8,503 nt of DNA from Calditrichota bacterium (GTDB lineage: Bacteria; Zhuqueibacterota; Zhuqueibacteria; Residuimicrobiales; Krinioviventaceae): positions 1 through 8,503 of the forward strand of contig RPQV01000123.1 of the NCBI GenBank assembly GCA_003818595.1, in the 5' to 3' direction. Made by a program: the position numbers and the translations under genes. Shown piece after piece: positions 6,300-8,503 of this stretch. The notes beneath the pieces were generated by a model that was not told the origin of the DNA, searched no databases, and saw only the letters and a program-made list of their open reading frames with translations. Numbering within the stretch: the first letter of the stretch is position 1; the number at the start of each line of letters is the position of its first letter.

Positions 6300-7421
6300 A
6301 TGAGGCCTCAGATGACTCTTGTCTTATTCCTGGCTGTATTTGTCATGCTCTCCGTTTTGAATGCCGATGAAATTCAACCTTTGACCATTGGTGAAGCCGC
6401 ACCCCATTTCAAATTGCCTGCAGCGGACGGCAAGCAGTATGCACTGGATGATTTTAATGGCGATATCCTGGTCCTTATTTTCACTGCCAATCACTGTCCC
6501 ACAGCTCAAGCTTACGAAGACAAAATCATCAAGCTGGTTGATGAATATAAAAATCAATCTGTTTCCATTGTCGCGATTTCTCCTAATGACCCCGCAGCGG
6601 TGGCGCTGGAAGAGTTGGGGTATTCTGATCTTGGCGACAGTTTTGCAGATATGAAATTGCGAGCAGCCTGGAAAAAATACAATTTTCCTTATCTCTATGA
6701 TGGTGAAACCCAGGAGACGGCCAAAAAATACGGTCCTCAAGCGACCCCTCATGTATTCATCTTTGATCAAAAACGTAAATTGCAATATCAGGGTCGTTTT
6801 GATGATACTGAAAACCCATTCATCGAGCCTAAACAGGCCGACGTACGGCGGACGCTGGAAGCCCTACTCACCGGCCAAAAACCACCGGTTCAGCAAACCA
6901 AAGTTTTTGGATGTTCGATTAAATGGGCAAATAAAGCACAATGGGTCGCCCAATTGACGGCTGATTGGGAATCAAAACCAGTTGAAGTGAATCCCATCGA
7001 CCTGCCCCAAATTCAAAGCTTGATAAAAAATGATTCCGGCAAATTTCGCCTGATTAATGTCTGGGCTACATGGTGTGGTCCCTGTGTCATTGAATTTCCC
7101 GAATTAATTCGAATTCATCGAATGTACCAAGGCCGCCGATTTGAGCTTGTTACATTGAGTGCGGATAAAGCTGCTGCAGGCGCTCAAGTCAAGGAGTTTC
7201 TGCAAAAACAGCATGCCGCGGTAAAGAACTATCATGCCATCGCCCCAGATGTCTATCAGCTCATCGATGCCGTGGATAAAGAGTGGCCGGGGGCTCTGCC
7301 GCATACTCTGCTCATCGCACCTGACGGCCGAATCGTCTATCGACACACCGGCATCATTGATCCCCTGGAACTCAAACGGGCTATCATCGATCAACTGGGT
7401 CGCTATTATGCCAATGATTAG
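6300..7421 (+). CDS. Exported tandem thioredoxin-fold protein: AhpC/TSA-type redoxin domain fused to a TlpA/ResA-like WCGPC domain
   Basis: A 373-residue protein with an N-terminal export signal (hydrophobic LVLFLAVFVMLSVL, cleavage near NA|DE). Domain 1 (about 28-205) is a redoxin: GEAAPHFKLPAADGK, then ANHCPTAQAYE with a single active-site-like Cys66, then TPHVFIFD with the cis-Pro150, ending near a second lone Cys205 (FGCSIKW). Domain 2 (about 235-373) is a classic thioredoxin: INVWATWCGPC with Cys259 and Cys262, cis-Pro334 in LPHTLL, and DGRIVYRHTG. The CxxC domain could keep the single-Cys domain reduced, or the protein could act in periplasmic thiol-disulfide exchange; both are inference. 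Start: ATG 6300 supplies an Arg for the signal peptide but has a poor ribosome-binding site. ATG 6312 has GAGG at 6302-6305 with a 6-nt gap, but leaves no positive charge. Both give nearly the same mature protein. It sits 14 (or 26) nt after the hydrolase, so probably one transcript. Confidence 0.9.
   Translation: MRPQMTLVLFLAVFVMLSVLNADEIQPLTIGEAAPHFKLPAADGKQYALDDFNGDILVLIFTANHCPTAQAYEDKIIKLVDEYKNQSVSIVAISPNDPAAVALEELGYSDLGDSFADMKLRAAWKKYNFPYLYDGETQETAKKYGPQATPHVFIFDQKRKLQYQGRFDDTENPFIEPKQADVRRTLEALLTGQKPPVQQTKVFGCSIKWANKAQWVAQLTADWESKPVEVNPIDLPQIQSLIKNDSGKFRLINVWATWCGPCVIEFPELIRIHRMYQGRRFELVTLSADKAAAGAQVKEFLQKQHAAVKNYHAIAPDVYQLIDAVDKEWPGALPHTLLIAPDGRIVYRHTGIIDPLELKRAIIDQLGRYYAND
6302..6305 (+). 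promoter_or_regulatory. Shine-Dalgarno pointing to an alternative redoxin start at 6312
   Basis: GAGG is 6 nt before the ATG at 6312 and overlaps the ATG at 6300 (ATGAGG). It makes 6312 a serious alternative start; the choice changes only four residues of the signal peptide. Confidence 0.45.
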
Positions 7422-7525
7422 AGAAAACGCCGGAGAGTAATATAACCCTTTGATTAATTCACACAATCAGCTGAACTTTTGTTTACTCACGCTTATCTAC
7501 ACATCGCTCATCATTCATTTCAGTT

Positions 7526-7552
7526 GTGCGTGATGAATTATTCATCGTGCAC
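7526..7552. repeat. 27-nt dyad (inverted repeat) in the intergenic region
   Basis: Reading outward from T7539, GTGCGTGATGAAT mirrors ATTCATCGTGCAC with 11 of 13 positions paired as DNA. The two exceptions become G-U wobbles in RNA, giving a stem of at least 11 pairs. It is 104 nt after the redoxin stop and 75 nt before the promoter of the oxidoreductase gene. No T-run follows on either strand, which argues against an ordinary intrinsic terminator. An operator, a transcript-end structure or a small dispersed repeat are possible. Confidence 0.55.
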
Positions 7553-7627
7553 TTTGAGATGCTCACCACGCCGGTTGTCTTGTTGTCATATGCCTATGTA
7601 AAATAATGTCATTACCCATTTTTCTAA

Positions 7628-7656
7628 TTGATTTCTGCACATGAAACCAATATATT
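7628..7656 (+). promoter_or_regulatory. Sigma70-like promoter of the Gfo/Idh gene
   Basis: TTGATT (7628-7633) and TATATT (7651-7656) are separated by exactly 17 nt, near-consensus -35 and -10 boxes. The predicted start of transcription is about 7663, giving a leader of about 38 nt before the ATG at 7701. TATATTGG also resembles the Bacteroidetes -7 element TAnnTTTG, so either type of sigma factor could fit. It is the best promoter-like match I found in the gaps of this window. Confidence 0.5.
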
Positions 7657-7669
7657 GGAACGCTTTCAT
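7641..7669. promoter_or_regulatory. Palindromic operator candidate overlapping the -10 box
   Basis: CCAATATATTGG (7647-7658) is a perfect 12-bp palindrome that covers the -10 box. It is flanked by ATGAAA (7641-7646) and, after five bases, TTTCAT (7664-7669), its exact reverse complement. Partly overlapping it, TGGAACGCTTTCA (7656-7668) has LacI-like arms, TGRAA and TTYCA, around CGC. A repressor bound here would block polymerase. Which protein binds is unknown; the LacI protein at the window start is one candidate. Confidence 0.4.
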
Positions 7670-7687
7670 CCCTTCTTAAAACCATCC

Positions 7688-7692
7688 AAGGA
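7688..7692 (+). promoter_or_regulatory. Shine-Dalgarno of the Gfo/Idh gene
   Basis: AAGGA lies 8 nt before the ATG at 7701 and confirms that start, which also places the twin-arginine motif at residues 9-10. Confidence 0.65.
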
Positions 7693-7700
7693 CTGCAAAA

Positions 7701-8503
7701 ATGAAAATTTCACTTTCAATTAATAGACGTCATTTTATTCAGCAAATGGGATTGCTGACCGGTGTCGCAGCTGTACCCAATATTTTATCAGCACAATCAA
7801 GCTCGAAAACTCAGGCAGATCCCGCGAATGACCGGCTGAATGCCGTTGTCGTCGGACTCGGAAAACAAGGTTCCGGATTGCTGTACGGATTTTTACGGTC
7901 ATCAGGCGTTCAGGTCATTGCAGTTTGTGATGTTGACCGAGAGAAACTTGTTCGTGCTCAATCCCAGGTCAATGATTATTATGCTCAGAAAAGCGGCCGC
8001 TCCTACAAGGGTTGTCGAGCTGTTGTGGATTACCGTGAGATCATCAGTTCCGATGAAGTAGACATTGTCGTCTTTGCCACTCCGGATCACTGGCATGTGC
8101 AGCAGTCTATTGAGGCAGCACGGGCAGGCAAAGATATCTACTGTGAAAAACCGCTGACGCTGACTATTGCCGAAGCACGTTCACTGGTCAACGAAATTCG
8201 CCGCAATGAACGCATTCTGCAAACCGGAAGTATGCAGCGTTCGATGGGACATTTCCGCTTTGCTTGTGAGCTGGTACGAAACGGCTACATCGGTGATGTG
8301 AAAAAAGTTCGGGTGAGTATCCGGACCGGATTTATTTCGCATCCGATTATTTGTGATCTGGCGGCGGAAAAAGTTCCGGCTGAACTGGATTGGGATTTAT
8401 GGCTTGGTCCGGCACCTGAGCGTCCGTATAATGCGATTTTAGCTCCGCCAATTGCGTTTGATGGATTTCCGGCCTGGCGGGATTATCGCGATTATTCTGG
8501 CGG
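7701..8503 (+). CDS. Tat-exported Gfo/Idh/MocA-family oxidoreductase (3' end outside window)
   Basis: The first 267 codons of a gene that runs off the window. Residues 1-32 are a twin-arginine signal: NRRHFIQQ (Arg9, Arg10), a mildly hydrophobic stretch, then cleavage near LSAQ. From about 46 comes a Rossmann fold for NAD(P): VVVGLGKQG (GxGxxG, 52-57), with Asp77 in AVCDVD at the end of the second strand. ATPDHWHVQQ (126-135) and CEKPLTLT (148-155, Lys150) are the family's cofactor and catalytic motifs. GSMQRS (176-181) and WDLWLGPAPERPY (231-243) are typical of the exported subgroup. These proteins fold with their cofactor in the cytoplasm before Tat export and act on sugars or glycosides; substrate and direction are not readable here. 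Missing at the window edge is the C-terminal half of the substrate domain. The gene has its own promoter, so it may start a second transcription unit. Confidence 0.93.
   Translation, partial: MKISLSINRRHFIQQMGLLTGVAAVPNILSAQSSSKTQADPANDRLNAVVVGLGKQGSGLLYGFLRSSGVQVIAVCDVDREKLVRAQSQVNDYYAQKSGRSYKGCRAVVDYREIISSDEVDIVVFATPDHWHVQQSIEAARAGKDIYCEKPLTLTIAEARSLVNEIRRNERILQTGSMQRSMGHFRFACELVRNGYIGDVKKVRVSIRTGFISHPIICDLAAEKVPAELDWDLWLGPAPERPYNAILAPPIAFDGFPAWRDYRDYSG

Noticed and set aside
7534..7602. 22-codon frame inside the intergenic dyad region
   Set aside because: No ribosome-binding site, Cys/Arg/Ser-rich and unlike a leader peptide; its start lies inside the dyad.

Overview
The window reads as one strand of a carbohydrate-utilisation neighbourhood. 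Seven genes all lie on the + strand: the tail of a LacI-type repressor, an L-rhamnose-isomerase-like sugar isomerase, an NCS1-family permease, a 55-residue two-helix membrane protein, a secreted multidomain glycoside hydrolase (DUF5060 / DUF4038 / DUF5605 plus chitobiase-C-like and PA14 modules), an exported protein with two fused thioredoxin folds, and the first 267 codons of a Tat-exported Gfo/Idh/MocA oxidoreductase. No tRNA, rRNA, CRISPR array, insertion sequence or phage gene was seen.

The organism looks like a Gram-negative environmental bacterium of moderate G+C (by eye). Secreted DUF4038 hydrolases, the HCPTAQAYE redoxin type and Tat-signal Gfo/Idh proteins together are typical of Bacteroidetes-like, Planctomycetes/Verrucomicrobia and related candidate phyla. 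The sequence alone does not decide which. The hydrolase ends in a PA14 module with no type IX sorting domain, and there is no SusC/SusD pair, so this is not a classical Bacteroidetes PUL.

Layout: positions 1-931 hold the repressor, and a 99-nt gap leads to the isomerase (1031-2254). An 86-nt gap leads to the permease (2341-3717), which is coupled to the small membrane protein (3726-3893) by a Shine-Dalgarno that overlaps the permease stop codon. A 148-nt spacer with a weak hairpin precedes the hydrolase (4042-6285). The thioredoxin-fold protein (6300-7421) follows after 14 nt. The longest non-coding stretch (7422-7700, 279 nt) holds a 27-nt dyad and a good sigma70-like promoter overlapping a perfect 12-bp palindrome, just upstream of the Gfo/Idh gene.

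Inferred working model: the exported hydrolase releases a sugar from a plant- or algal-type glycan, the oxidoreductase may modify it in the periplasm, the permease (perhaps with its small partner) imports a product, the isomerase interconverts aldose and ketose, and the LacI protein senses an intermediate. The substrate is unknown. The most notable points are the small permease-linked protein, an NCS1 carrier in a sugar context, a hydrolase whose expected Asn-Glu catalytic motif reads Val-Asp, and the promoter/palindrome arrangement. Nothing here is clear proof of a new kind of system.
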